Shown one piece after another: positions 1-6,802 of a DNA stretch of 31,505 nucleotides. The notes under the pieces were generated by a model. That model was not told the DNA's origin, made no database searches, and worked only from the letters and a program-made list of their open reading frames with translations. Within the stretch, counting starts at the first letter, position 1. Each line of letters starts with the position of its first letter. The position numbers were made by a program, and so were the translations under genes. Source of the stretch: CAZFHZ01 sp964519015 (lineage in GTDB: Bacteria > Blakebacterota > Blakebacteria > Blakebacterales > CAYUVJ01); assembly GCA_964519015.1 (NCBI GenBank), contig CAZFHZ010000033.1, forward strand, positions 1-31,505, given 5' to 3'.

Positions 1-24
1 GCCGAGAGAAGGACAGGTACGGCG

Positions 25-44
25 AGGGGGGCTTCGGCCCCCCT
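25..44 (+). terminator. Hairpin with TTCG tetraloop, likely terminator of the gene left of the window
   Basis: A perfect 8-bp stem (AGGGGGGC / GCCCCCCT) closes a TTCG loop, the classic extra-stable tetraloop. No T tract follows, so it may be an intrinsic terminator of the kind tolerated in GC-rich genomes or simply an mRNA 3' end hairpin. The rest of 1-261 holds no gene I can support. A short open frame beginning at 98 lacks any recognisable protein character. Confidence 0.5.
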
Positions 45-261
45 TCGTCGTCCCGGGCTCACATTCCCGGTGTCCCGGCCCGCCGCGGGAAGGTAAGATG
101 CCGAAGAAGAGACGGCGCGGGGAGGTGAACGGAGCCCCGGGTGGGGGCGTCCTACCCAGCGGTGGATTGGAGCCCAGGATCCCGTCGCCCGGACCGGGAG
201 AAGGAAGGAAGTGGGTCGGATGGCAGGTCGTCGGTCAGAACAGCGGAGGGGAGCCGGTCCG

Positions 262-1635
262 ATGCGGCGCCGGGCCGCCCGCTTCCTGATCGGGGCCGCC
301 CTCCTGTTGCCGGTGGCCACCGGGGCCCAGGATGTGGCCGTTCCCGTGCCGGAGGGGCCCGAGTTCGATGTGGACATCGTCTCCTTCAGCACCGAGCAGA
401 CGACCGCCCAGACACTGGTGGAAGTGTATGTCTCGGTGGCCTACGACCAGCTCGCCTTCACCCGGGCGGGGGAGGTCTTCCGGGCCGATTACGACCTGAA
501 CCTGCGGCTGGTCGGCCCGCACGGGGAGACGGTCTTCGACGAGACGGCCACTGGAACGGGCACCACACCGATCTACGAGGAGACCCTGGCCGAGGACATC
601 TACCGACTGCAGCGCTTCACCTTCGTGGTCCGGCCCGGAGCCTATACCCTCGAGATCACCATGACCGACCGGGCCCAGGCCAAGTCCCACCGGCGCTCGA
701 TCGAGGTGGACGTCCCCCGTTTCCTGACCAGCGCCCTGGGGGTCTCCGACATCCTGCTGACCGACTTCATAGGCACCTCCCCCCCCGACCTGCCGGCCGG
801 GACGGTCATCGACAACGCCGGTACCCAGCTCTTCACCCGCAAGGGGCACAGCTACATACCCAACACCCGGGCGATCTACGCCAACTTCGTACCCTCGCTG
901 CTGGCCTACTACGAGATCTACGGGCTGAACCCGCTCCGCCAGACCGAAGCGGACCAGTCATACAAGATGGAGTTCTACGTCAACACGGCCAGCGACGAGA
1001 CGGTCCTTTATTATATGCGCCAGCACGAGAAACCGGGGTCCTCCTCCTACAATTCCGTGGAGATGAACATCCAGGACCTGCGGCCGGGCGACTATCGTCT
1101 GAATATCACGGTGACCGACCTGGGGACCGGCAGCAGCGTGACGAGGTCGAAACCGTTCCGGGTCCTGGAATCCTACCTGACACTCGCCTACCGGGACTAC
1201 GACAAGGCCATCCGGCAGCTCCGTTACATCGCCACCGAGCGGGAGCTGCGCACGCTCCAGGACGCCCCCGAGGAGGATCGTCTGCGTTTCTTCCGGAACT
1301 TCTGGATCAGCCGTGACCCCTCCCCCGGGACGAAGCGGAACGAAGCGATGGTGGAGTATTACCGGCGGATCGCCTATGCCAACGACATGTTCAAGATCCA
1401 GAACCTCGAGGGCTGGGCCACCGACCGGGGTATGGTCTACCTCACGCTGGGACTGCCCGATCTGGTGCAACGGTCCGAAGTGGACCGCTATGGGTCGAAG
1501 CCCAGCGAGATCTGGGTGTATAACTCGATGAGGCTGCAGCTCAGATTCGTGGACGAAGCCGGGTTCGGCGACTACGTGCTCCAGAATCGCGAGGAGTTCC
1601 TCCAGCGCACGCGCTGGAGGAGGGGGAACCCGTGA
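262..1635 (+). CDS. Exported GWxTD-domain protein (first of three)
   Basis: A 457-residue protein with an N-terminal signal peptide (basic MRRR, hydrophobic core FLIGAALLLPVA, likely cleavage after TGA). The ATG at 262 is preferred over the in-frame ATG at 211 because GGAGGGGAG lies about 10 bases upstream and it puts the signal peptide at the N-terminus. Residues about 45-310 look like beta-sandwich modules, with RPGAYTLEITMTD near the middle and YYEIYGLNPL later. A C-terminal region follows with FWISRDPSPGT and GWATDRGMVYLTLGLPD (GW at about residue 384), the signature of the GWxTD domain family (Pfam 'GWxTD_dom'). The family has no established biochemical function. It probably acts in the periplasm or at the cell surface. 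It lies 88 bases before the second GWxTD gene on the same strand, so the two are probably co-transcribed. Confidence 0.85.
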   Translation: MRRRAARFLIGAALLLPVATGAQDVAVPVPEGPEFDVDIVSFSTEQTTAQTLVEVYVSVAYDQLAFTRAGEVFRADYDLNLRLVGPHGETVFDETATGTGTTPIYEETLAEDIYRLQRFTFVVRPGAYTLEITMTDRAQAKSHRRSIEVDVPRFLTSALGVSDILLTDFIGTSPPDLPAGTVIDNAGTQLFTRKGHSYIPNTRAIYANFVPSLLAYYEIYGLNPLRQTEADQSYKMEFYVNTASDETVLYYMRQHEKPGSSSYNSVEMNIQDLRPGDYRLNITVTDLGTGSSVTRSKPFRVLESYLTLAYRDYDKAIRQLRYIATERELRTLQDAPEEDRLRFFRNFWISRDPSPGTKRNEAMVEYYRRIAYANDMFKIQNLEGWATDRGMVYLTLGLPDLVQRSEVDRYGSKPSEIWVYNSMRLQLRFVDEAGFGDYVLQNREEFLQRTRWRRGNP

Positions 1636-1723
1636 GCATGGGGGACCCGTGCGCAGGGTGGAACCTGAGAGGGGTCCCGCATCATACCGCGAAGCATACA
1701 ACGAAGTAGAGGAGGAGGACCTG

Positions 1724-3226
1724 ATGGTCTCGGCTCTCCGTTCCAATGAAGTGTCGGGCCGGCGCATAGGCTGCCTGCGGGCGGCGAGCGTCCTGCTGGT
1801 CGCCCTGCTGGGATGGTCGACCTGGGGGACGAGTACCCGCGCCCAGAGCACGCTCATCTTCGAACGCTCCGACGGGGACATCCAGTTCTTCCAGGATGTC
1901 TGCAGTTACCGCAACCCCTCCGATCCCTCCAAGGCCTACGTCGAGGTCTACTACGCGCTCGACCGCAGCCAGATGACCTTCATCGAGCCTCCCGGCAACC
2001 CGGGCCTCTGGTCGGCCCTGTGGGAGTTCCGGACCGTGGTCGAGACCGAGGTGGGGGACCAGGTGACCTGGAACTCGTGGCGCCAGATCTCCCAGGACAC
2101 CACCCGCAACAACATCGAGGTCAACCAGACCGTCTTCGATACCTACTGGCCCCCCATCCTGCTCAACCCGGGGGTCTACCGCTTCGTCACCACGATCACC
2201 GACCTGAACAGCCGGATCACGGGTAACGTCAAGGTCGGGGTCCGCGAGCAGCTCGTGGTCATCGCCGACTACTCCACCTCCGACCTGACGGTGAGTGACA
2301 TCGAGTTCTCCACCCGTCTGGGCAAGGCCTCCAGCCAGAACTACTTCACCAAGAACGGACTGCTGGTCATCCCCAACCCGACCCGCACCTACGGGATCAA
2401 CCTCCCGCTGCTCTCCATCTACGCCGAGGTCTACGGCCTGACGGAACCGGCCGCCCAGGGTGAGCCGGGCCGGACCTACACCCGGACGATCTCGGTGGAA
2501 GGGTTGGATGTGGACTACCGCAAGGTGCTCGATTCGGTCACCCGGGATGTGCGTGCCCGGGACGACCTGGTCGCCATCACCAACATCAACGTGGCGATCT
2601 TCCCCCGCGGCCTCTATCGCCTGCAGGTTGAGGTGGTGGATAATACGACGGGGGAACGGGCGGTGCGTCAGAAGGAGTTCCAGATCGTCTCCGAAGTGAC
2701 GGCCGTGGCCCCCGACGAGCTCAACACCGCGATCATGAACGAGCAGAACATCCAGCGCTTCCGGGACCAGATTGCCTACCTGGCCGGCAAGGACCAGCTG
2801 ACGGCCTTCGACGCTCTCGATCCGGATGCCAAGCGGGATTTCCTGATCTCCTTCTGGAAGGAGCGCGATCCCAACCCCGGGACCCCCCAGAACGAGTTCC
2901 GGATGGAGTGGCTGGTGCGGTTCGCCTACGCCAACAAGAATTTCACCACCCCGACCCAGCCGTCCGGCTGGCGCACCGACCAGGGGCGGGTCTGGATCGT
3001 CTACGGCCGCCCCGACGACATCGTCCCCCACCCGATGGAAGCAGCGAGCGGCAAGCCGTGGGTGGAGTGGAACTACGAGCGGATGCCCGAGGTGGGCCGG
3101 GCGACCTTTATCTTCGCCGACACCGGGGGAGGGTTCGGGTCGTACCGTCTCATCCACTCGAACGTCCCCGGGGAGCCCCAGAACCCCAACTGGCGGCAGG
3201 AGGTGGGGATCCCCCCCCGGCCCTGA
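1724..3226 (+). CDS. Exported GWxTD-domain protein (second of three)
   Basis: A 500-residue paralogue of the preceding gene. The ATG at 1724 is chosen because GAGGAGGAGG sits 5-6 bases upstream and the protein then begins with a signal peptide (AASVLLVALLGWSTW, cleavage likely after TRA). A GTG at 1649 would add 25 residues before that signal. Beta-sandwich regions occupy about residues 45-330 (LNPGVYRFVTTITDLNS; later FPRGLYRLQVEVVDNTTG). These are followed by FWKERDPNPGT and GWRTDQGRVWIVYGRPDD, with GW at about residues 415-416. The arrangement matches the first paralogue. Function is unknown. It converges on the third family member, and the intervening space is only 30 bases. Confidence 0.85.
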   Translation: MVSALRSNEVSGRRIGCLRAASVLLVALLGWSTWGTSTRAQSTLIFERSDGDIQFFQDVCSYRNPSDPSKAYVEVYYALDRSQMTFIEPPGNPGLWSALWEFRTVVETEVGDQVTWNSWRQISQDTTRNNIEVNQTVFDTYWPPILLNPGVYRFVTTITDLNSRITGNVKVGVREQLVVIADYSTSDLTVSDIEFSTRLGKASSQNYFTKNGLLVIPNPTRTYGINLPLLSIYAEVYGLTEPAAQGEPGRTYTRTISVEGLDVDYRKVLDSVTRDVRARDDLVAITNINVAIFPRGLYRLQVEVVDNTTGERAVRQKEFQIVSEVTAVAPDELNTAIMNEQNIQRFRDQIAYLAGKDQLTAFDALDPDAKRDFLISFWKERDPNPGTPQNEFRMEWLVRFAYANKNFTTPTQPSGWRTDQGRVWIVYGRPDDIVPHPMEAASGKPWVEWNYERMPEVGRATFIFADTGGGFGSYRLIHSNVPGEPQNPNWRQEVGIPPRP

Positions 3227-3236
3227 GGTGGGGCCG
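3218..3236. terminator. Hairpin between convergent genes
   Basis: CGGCCC (3218-3223) pairs with GGGCCG (3231-3236) around a 7-base loop that contains the stop codon of the upstream gene. The only other noncoding sequence before the oppositely oriented gene is about 20 bases, so a shared bidirectional terminator is plausible. The stem is short and there is no T tract. Confidence 0.3.
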
Positions 3237-3256
3237 TTCCGCCCGGGGGAATAGGA

Positions 3257-5677
3257 CTAGCGCCCGCGGTTGACGGTCGGGGTCACCATGAACTCCTGCA
3301 CCCGGGTGGCGGTCTGGCCGCTGTTGACGTCCTCGATCTCCAGGATGAGCTGGTAGATTCCCGGCCGCGGGCTGGCGAAGTCGAGCTGCAGGTACTTGTT
3401 TTCCTGTACCCGGATCCCGTTCTCCTCCTCCAGCTCCACCCGGATCGTCTCACTCTTGACCAGCCCCACCAGCCCCCCGATGGCGCGCCAGGCCGAGGCG
3501 AGGATGTTGCGCCGCCGCCGCGTGTCGGCCGGAGCGATGGTGTAGCGGGTCTTGAAGGCGGTCGTGCCGAAGGCGTCCCGGGTCAGATTGTAGACTTCGT
3601 AGTAGATGTAGATCTTCTGGTCGGTCGTGAAGCTCCGGTTCGGCATGGGGAAGATCTCGACCCCCTCCTTGTAGAAGGGGCCGCCGCGCCGCGATTCCAC
3701 GATCCGCCCGGCCACCTCGACATCGCTGATGATGAGGTTGCGGGCGTTGAAGTCCTCGATCCGCAGGCTGTCCTGGAAGATGCCCTTGCGGCCACTGACC
3801 AGGTCGGTCACGCTGATGGCGAAGTTGTAGGTGCCGGGCTGGACCAGCATCCGGCCCAGGTCCACCATCACGTTCCCTTCCTCCTGCGGGACCTCGTTCT
3901 CGGAACGCTGCTCACGGATCTCGTTGATCTTGCCGATCTCGTTCCACCGGTTGTCGAAAACCGCGATCCCCAGGTCGATCCGCGCCTTTTGCCCTTCGCC
4001 GTAGCGCTCCAGCGCCAGTTCCCGGGTCGGGATCCCGTAGTAGACCTCCAGGCGGGTGCGCCCCTGGATATCCTTGAAGGCGGCCGTATAGAAGCTGAAG
4101 GGGAGCGGGGCGAGGTCGGTGGTGGCCTCCTCCACGTAGCGCTCGGTGGTGTTGACCAGCGCCACATCCCTCAGAATCTCCATCTGCTCGTCGTGGAGCA
4201 TGCGCTCAAGCTGGTCCTGGTAGGGTCGGGCGGTGTCGGGACCTCCACCCGGGCCCTGCGAGGCCCGCAGCAGTTCCTCGAACTGGTTGGCGATCCGGTC
4301 GTACAACGGGTTGATGATCGCCCGTTCCCGGTAGGCCTGGATAGGGAGGGAGTCGATGGCCAGCTCGCTGGTCGGGGAGTCGTCGGGATTGGTCGGGTCG
4401 TTCTGGGGGAAAATCATCTCGGGGTGGCGCATCGAGGCCCGCATCAGGCTGTCCACGATCTCGAAGAAACCGGCCCCCCGGTCCACGAAGTGGATGATGA
4501 CCTGATCCTTGAGGCCGGTGTGGTACTCCCAGGTGATGTTGGGCTTGGTCTCGGCGTCCCCGGTCGCGAAGTCGACGGTGTTGTCCGGCTCCCCGAACCG
4601 GATGTAGACCAGGCCCCGGTCATCGTAGCGACCCGGGGTGGTCGGACTGCTGAAGTACTGGCGGGCGTAGCGGAGCCGGCGGTAGTGCTCGACCAGCCGT
4701 TCGTTCGCCTCGTCGGTCGGGTTGGGGTCGCGCGATTTCCAGAAACGGCGGAAGAAGTCGCGCATCCCGGCCAGGTCGGTCCGCTCGTACTCGGCGCGCT
4801 CCTTGTCGCTGGCGACGTCCACCACGTCCTGCCAGAGCCGGTGGGCGGTCTCCTCGTCGTCGAACTTGCGGTACGACTGCAGGTAGAGCTGGTTGGCCCG
4901 CTCGTAGTCCTCGATGCTCAGGTAGAGGTCCCCCAGCAGGAGCATGGCCGGCACGTAGTCGGGTTCCTGGGCGTAGAGGGGGAGGAGGAACTCCTCCGCC
5001 CGGTCGTAGCGCTCGGTCAGGTAGTAGACCCGTCCCAGCTCGAGCCGGTTCTCCTTCAGGTTGGGGTCACGCCGGTACTGCTCGACGAACTCCCGCTCGG
5101 CGGTCTCGAAATCCCGCATCCGGGAGGCGACCAGCCCCAGCTGGTAGTGGATGTCCCCGAATTCGGGGTTGCGGGCCAGGACCTCCCGGAAGGCGCCCAG
5201 GGCCCCGCTGTAGTCCTCCATCTGCTCCAGGGTCTTGCCCAGGTTGTAGCGGGCGTCCAGGTAATCCGGGTCGAGCCGCTGGGCGGTGCGGAACTCGTCG
5301 AGCGCCTGGTTCCGGGTGCGTACCTCGGTCGCCAGCACCAGCCCCAGGCCGTTATGGGCGGGGGCCAGGTCGGCGTTCAGTTCGAGGGCGCGCTGGAAGG
5401 AGGCCCGCGCCAGGTCGGGGTTCTCCCGTCGCAGGTAGATGTAGCCCAGGGTGGAGTGGGCCAAGGCATGCCGAGGATTGAGCTCCAGGACCTTGCGGAA
5501 GGTGTTGATCGCGTTCTCGATGTCCCCTTCCTCGAGCTGCGTGATCCCGACCCGGTAGATCGCTTCCGGGTCGAGGGCCTGCCCGCGCGAACGCGCCGGC
5601 AGGGCGATGGTCGAGAGCAGGGCCGCCAGCAGGACAGCCAGCAGGGCGGCCGGGACTCGGTGGCGGTTCGGATCCAT
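3257..5677 (-). CDS. Exported TPR-GWxTD protein (third of three)
   Basis: An 806-residue protein with a signal peptide (MDPNRHRVPAALLAVLLAAL, cleavage near RSRGQA). About seven TPR units follow with a clean 34-residue period over residues 37-275 (for example A..TLGYIYLRRENPDLARASF). The next region has FWKSRDPNPT at 312-321 and a degenerate GWxTD motif, GRYDDRG, at 349-355, followed by LVYIRFGEPDN. A long beta-rich C-terminal part (about 543-800) contains VQPGTYNFAISVTDLVSG and IYIYYEVYNLTR, which align with the N-terminal modules of the two neighbouring paralogues. Domain order is therefore reversed relative to them. The ATG at 5677 is preceded by GGAGG on this strand. TPRs suggest a scaffold for protein contacts in the periplasm; the function is not known. 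Confidence 0.85.
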   Translation of the reverse strand: MDPNRHRVPAALLAVLLAALLSTIALPARSRGQALDPEAIYRVGITQLEEGDIENAINTFRKVLELNPRHALAHSTLGYIYLRRENPDLARASFQRALELNADLAPAHNGLGLVLATEVRTRNQALDEFRTAQRLDPDYLDARYNLGKTLEQMEDYSGALGAFREVLARNPEFGDIHYQLGLVASRMRDFETAEREFVEQYRRDPNLKENRLELGRVYYLTERYDRAEEFLLPLYAQEPDYVPAMLLLGDLYLSIEDYERANQLYLQSYRKFDDEETAHRLWQDVVDVASDKERAEYERTDLAGMRDFFRRFWKSRDPNPTDEANERLVEHYRRLRYARQYFSSPTTPGRYDDRGLVYIRFGEPDNTVDFATGDAETKPNITWEYHTGLKDQVIIHFVDRGAGFFEIVDSLMRASMRHPEMIFPQNDPTNPDDSPTSELAIDSLPIQAYRERAIINPLYDRIANQFEELLRASQGPGGGPDTARPYQDQLERMLHDEQMEILRDVALVNTTERYVEEATTDLAPLPFSFYTAAFKDIQGRTRLEVYYGIPTRELALERYGEGQKARIDLGIAVFDNRWNEIGKINEIREQRSENEVPQEEGNVMVDLGRMLVQPGTYNFAISVTDLVSGRKGIFQDSLRIEDFNARNLIISDVEVAGRIVESRRGGPFYKEGVEIFPMPNRSFTTDQKIYIYYEVYNLTRDAFGTTAFKTRYTIAPADTRRRRNILASAWRAIGGLVGLVKSETIRVELEEENGIRVQENKYLQLDFASPRPGIYQLILEIEDVNSGQTATRVQEFMVTPTVNRGR

Positions 5678-6002
5678 GGAGACTCGCCTCCGTACGACGG
5701 AGAAGAAGTCGCGGACTTAGAGTGTATAAACGGGGAAGGCGCCGGTGCGTGATGTGGGTACGCCCGGCGACCCCGATCGTTCCTCCCCCGGGATGTGACG
5801 CAGCGGATCCGGGTGACGTTTACCGTTCCGTGCTTTCCCGGAGGAGCCGGTTCTTACTAGTATACGTGGGGTGCCCCCGGGAGTCCATGCAGGGTCCTTG
5901 CCGGGACCCGCTCCTCCGGGCGGCCGGGAATCGAACAGTGACGCCGTGCCGGCCCCGAACGGAGCCGGCCACAGGCAACAACCTGATCCGCGAGGTTCGC
6001 AC
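5678..6002. other. Divergent intergenic region
   Basis: These 325 bases separate the TPR-GWxTD gene (minus) from the lipoprotein-like gene (plus). A TATA-containing tract at 5723-5730 could serve as a -10 for the leftward gene, but I see no convincing -35. The rightward candidate promoter is listed separately. A GGGTCC/GGACCC hairpin lies at about 5893-5910 in the presumed leader of the lipoprotein gene. Open frames here look like chance frames of GC-rich DNA. Confidence 0.4.
5835..5863 (+). promoter_or_regulatory. Candidate sigma70-type promoter for the lipoprotein-like gene
   Basis: TTCCCG (5835-5840) and TAGTAT (5858-5863) are separated by 17 bases in one of the few A/T-rich spots upstream of the gene at 6003. 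The -10 is good and the -35 weak. It would give a leader of roughly 130 bases. Confidence 0.3.
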
Positions 6003-6668
6003 ATGTCCGGTAGGAACAAGGTCCTGGGAGGCGCCCTTGCCGCGCTCCTGATCGCTTCGACCCTGCTCGCCGTCGGCTGCGGCGGAGGGCTCTCCACGCG
6101 ACTGACGACCCCGCAGGAGGGGAAGATGCTCCTGATCGGTTCGGTCATCGTCGAGAACGTCGGCTACCGCCAGCGGCGTGAATCCTACACGGTCGGCATC
6201 GAGGTCTCCATCATGGGGGACGAGGATGTAGCCGGCGAGATGAAGCGCGTCCAGCTCACCTTCTGGGCCGACGACCAGGGCTACTTCTGCGTCGAGAACG
6301 TGGCCTACGGCCGCTACACCCTGAAGGGGATCCGGATCAACTCCCCGGGCGGGGACTGGACGATCTGGAACGAGCTCCGGATGCCCAACGAGCGCTGGGT
6401 GGTCGGATCGATCGAGCAGCGCTACCCGTTCACCGGCGACTACTTCTACTTCTCGCCCAACAGCAACGTCTACAACTTCCAGCACAACATCTTCTCGGTC
6501 GTGCTGGGTGGGGACGTCTACTACCAGAACCGCCCCCGGATACGGGGGGAGTCGTTCCAGTTGAACGACACCTACACGCGCGGGTTCGTCGAGGAGTACT
6601 TCATCGAGAAGTACCCGGACAGCGGCTGGCGGCCGATCCTGGAGAAGCTCCTGCCGGCCAACCGGTAA
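6003..6668 (+). CDS. Small lipoprotein-like exported protein, unknown family
   Basis: A 221-residue protein. The ATG at 6003 puts MSGRNKVLGGALAALLIAST at the N-terminus, followed by LLAVGCGGG, a lipobox-like sequence (Cys about residue 26 with a glycine spacer). The residue at -3 is Ala rather than the usual Leu, so lipidation is probable rather than certain. GAGG lies 9 bases upstream. The mature part has aromatic-rich segments (VAYGRYTLKGIRI, YPFTGDYFYFSPNSNVYNFQHNIF) and ends in YPDSGWRPILEKLLPANR. The 'small beta domain giving a transition-like VENVAYGRYTLKGI' resembles carboxypeptidase-regulatory-like sandwich domains, but this is only a resemblance. It faces away from the GWxTD cluster. 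A role alongside it at the envelope is a guess from position. Confidence 0.75.
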   Translation: MSGRNKVLGGALAALLIASTLLAVGCGGGLSTRLTTPQEGKMLLIGSVIVENVGYRQRRESYTVGIEVSIMGDEDVAGEMKRVQLTFWADDQGYFCVENVAYGRYTLKGIRINSPGGDWTIWNELRMPNERWVVGSIEQRYPFTGDYFYFSPNSNVYNFQHNIFSVVLGGDVYYQNRPRIRGESFQLNDTYTRGFVEEYFIEKYPDSGWRPILEKLLPANR

Positions 6669-6676
6669 GGAGCGTA

Positions 6677-6705
6677 CCCGGGGCCGGAGACTCCCCGGCC
6701 CCGGG
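6677..6705 (+). terminator. Strong GC hairpin after the lipoprotein-like gene
   Basis: A perfect 11-bp stem, CCCGGGGCCGG (6677-6687) with its complement at 6695-6705, and a 7-base loop, begins 9 bases after the stop codon. No T tract follows, but position and stability fit transcription termination. Confidence 0.5.
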
Positions 6706-6720
6706 AGGTGGCTCCCGGCT

Positions 6721-6751
6721 CCGGCCCCCCGCCTTTCGGCGGAGGGGCCGG
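6721..6751 (+). terminator. Second tandem GC hairpin
   Basis: CCGGCCCC plus CCGCC (6721-6733) pair with GGCGG and GGGGCCGG (6738-6751), giving 13 base pairs with a single bulged A and a TTTC loop. It lies directly behind the hairpin at 6677-6705 and ahead of the next promoter-like sequence, as expected of a double terminator or an insulating structure. Confidence 0.45.
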
Positions 6752-6765
6752 GCGCCCGTTCGGGC

Positions 6766-6794
6766 TTGGCATCGGGGGTCCGACCCGATACCGT
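6766..6794 (+). promoter_or_regulatory. Candidate promoter for the DUF2723 gene (possibly leaderless)
   Basis: TTGGCA (6766-6771), a 17-base spacer, then TACCGT (6789-6794). The start codon is at 6803, so a start site 6-8 bases past the -10 would give a transcript with almost no leader. The bases before the ATG (GTAGCCTCCC) contain no Shine-Dalgarno sequence, which fits leaderless translation. Confidence 0.4.
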
Positions 6795-6802
6795 AGCCTC
6801 CC

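Noticed and set aside
98..289. Short open frame beginning MPKKRRRG upstream of the first GWxTD gene
   Set aside because: It overlaps the preferred start and signal peptide of the real gene, has low-complexity Gly/Pro composition and no SD of note.
3989..5752. Long open frame (587 codons) opposite the TPR-GWxTD gene
   Set aside because: It is antisense to a gene with clear TPR periodicity and a signal peptide. Its Val/Gly/Leu-rich composition is typical of the complementary frame in GC-rich DNA.
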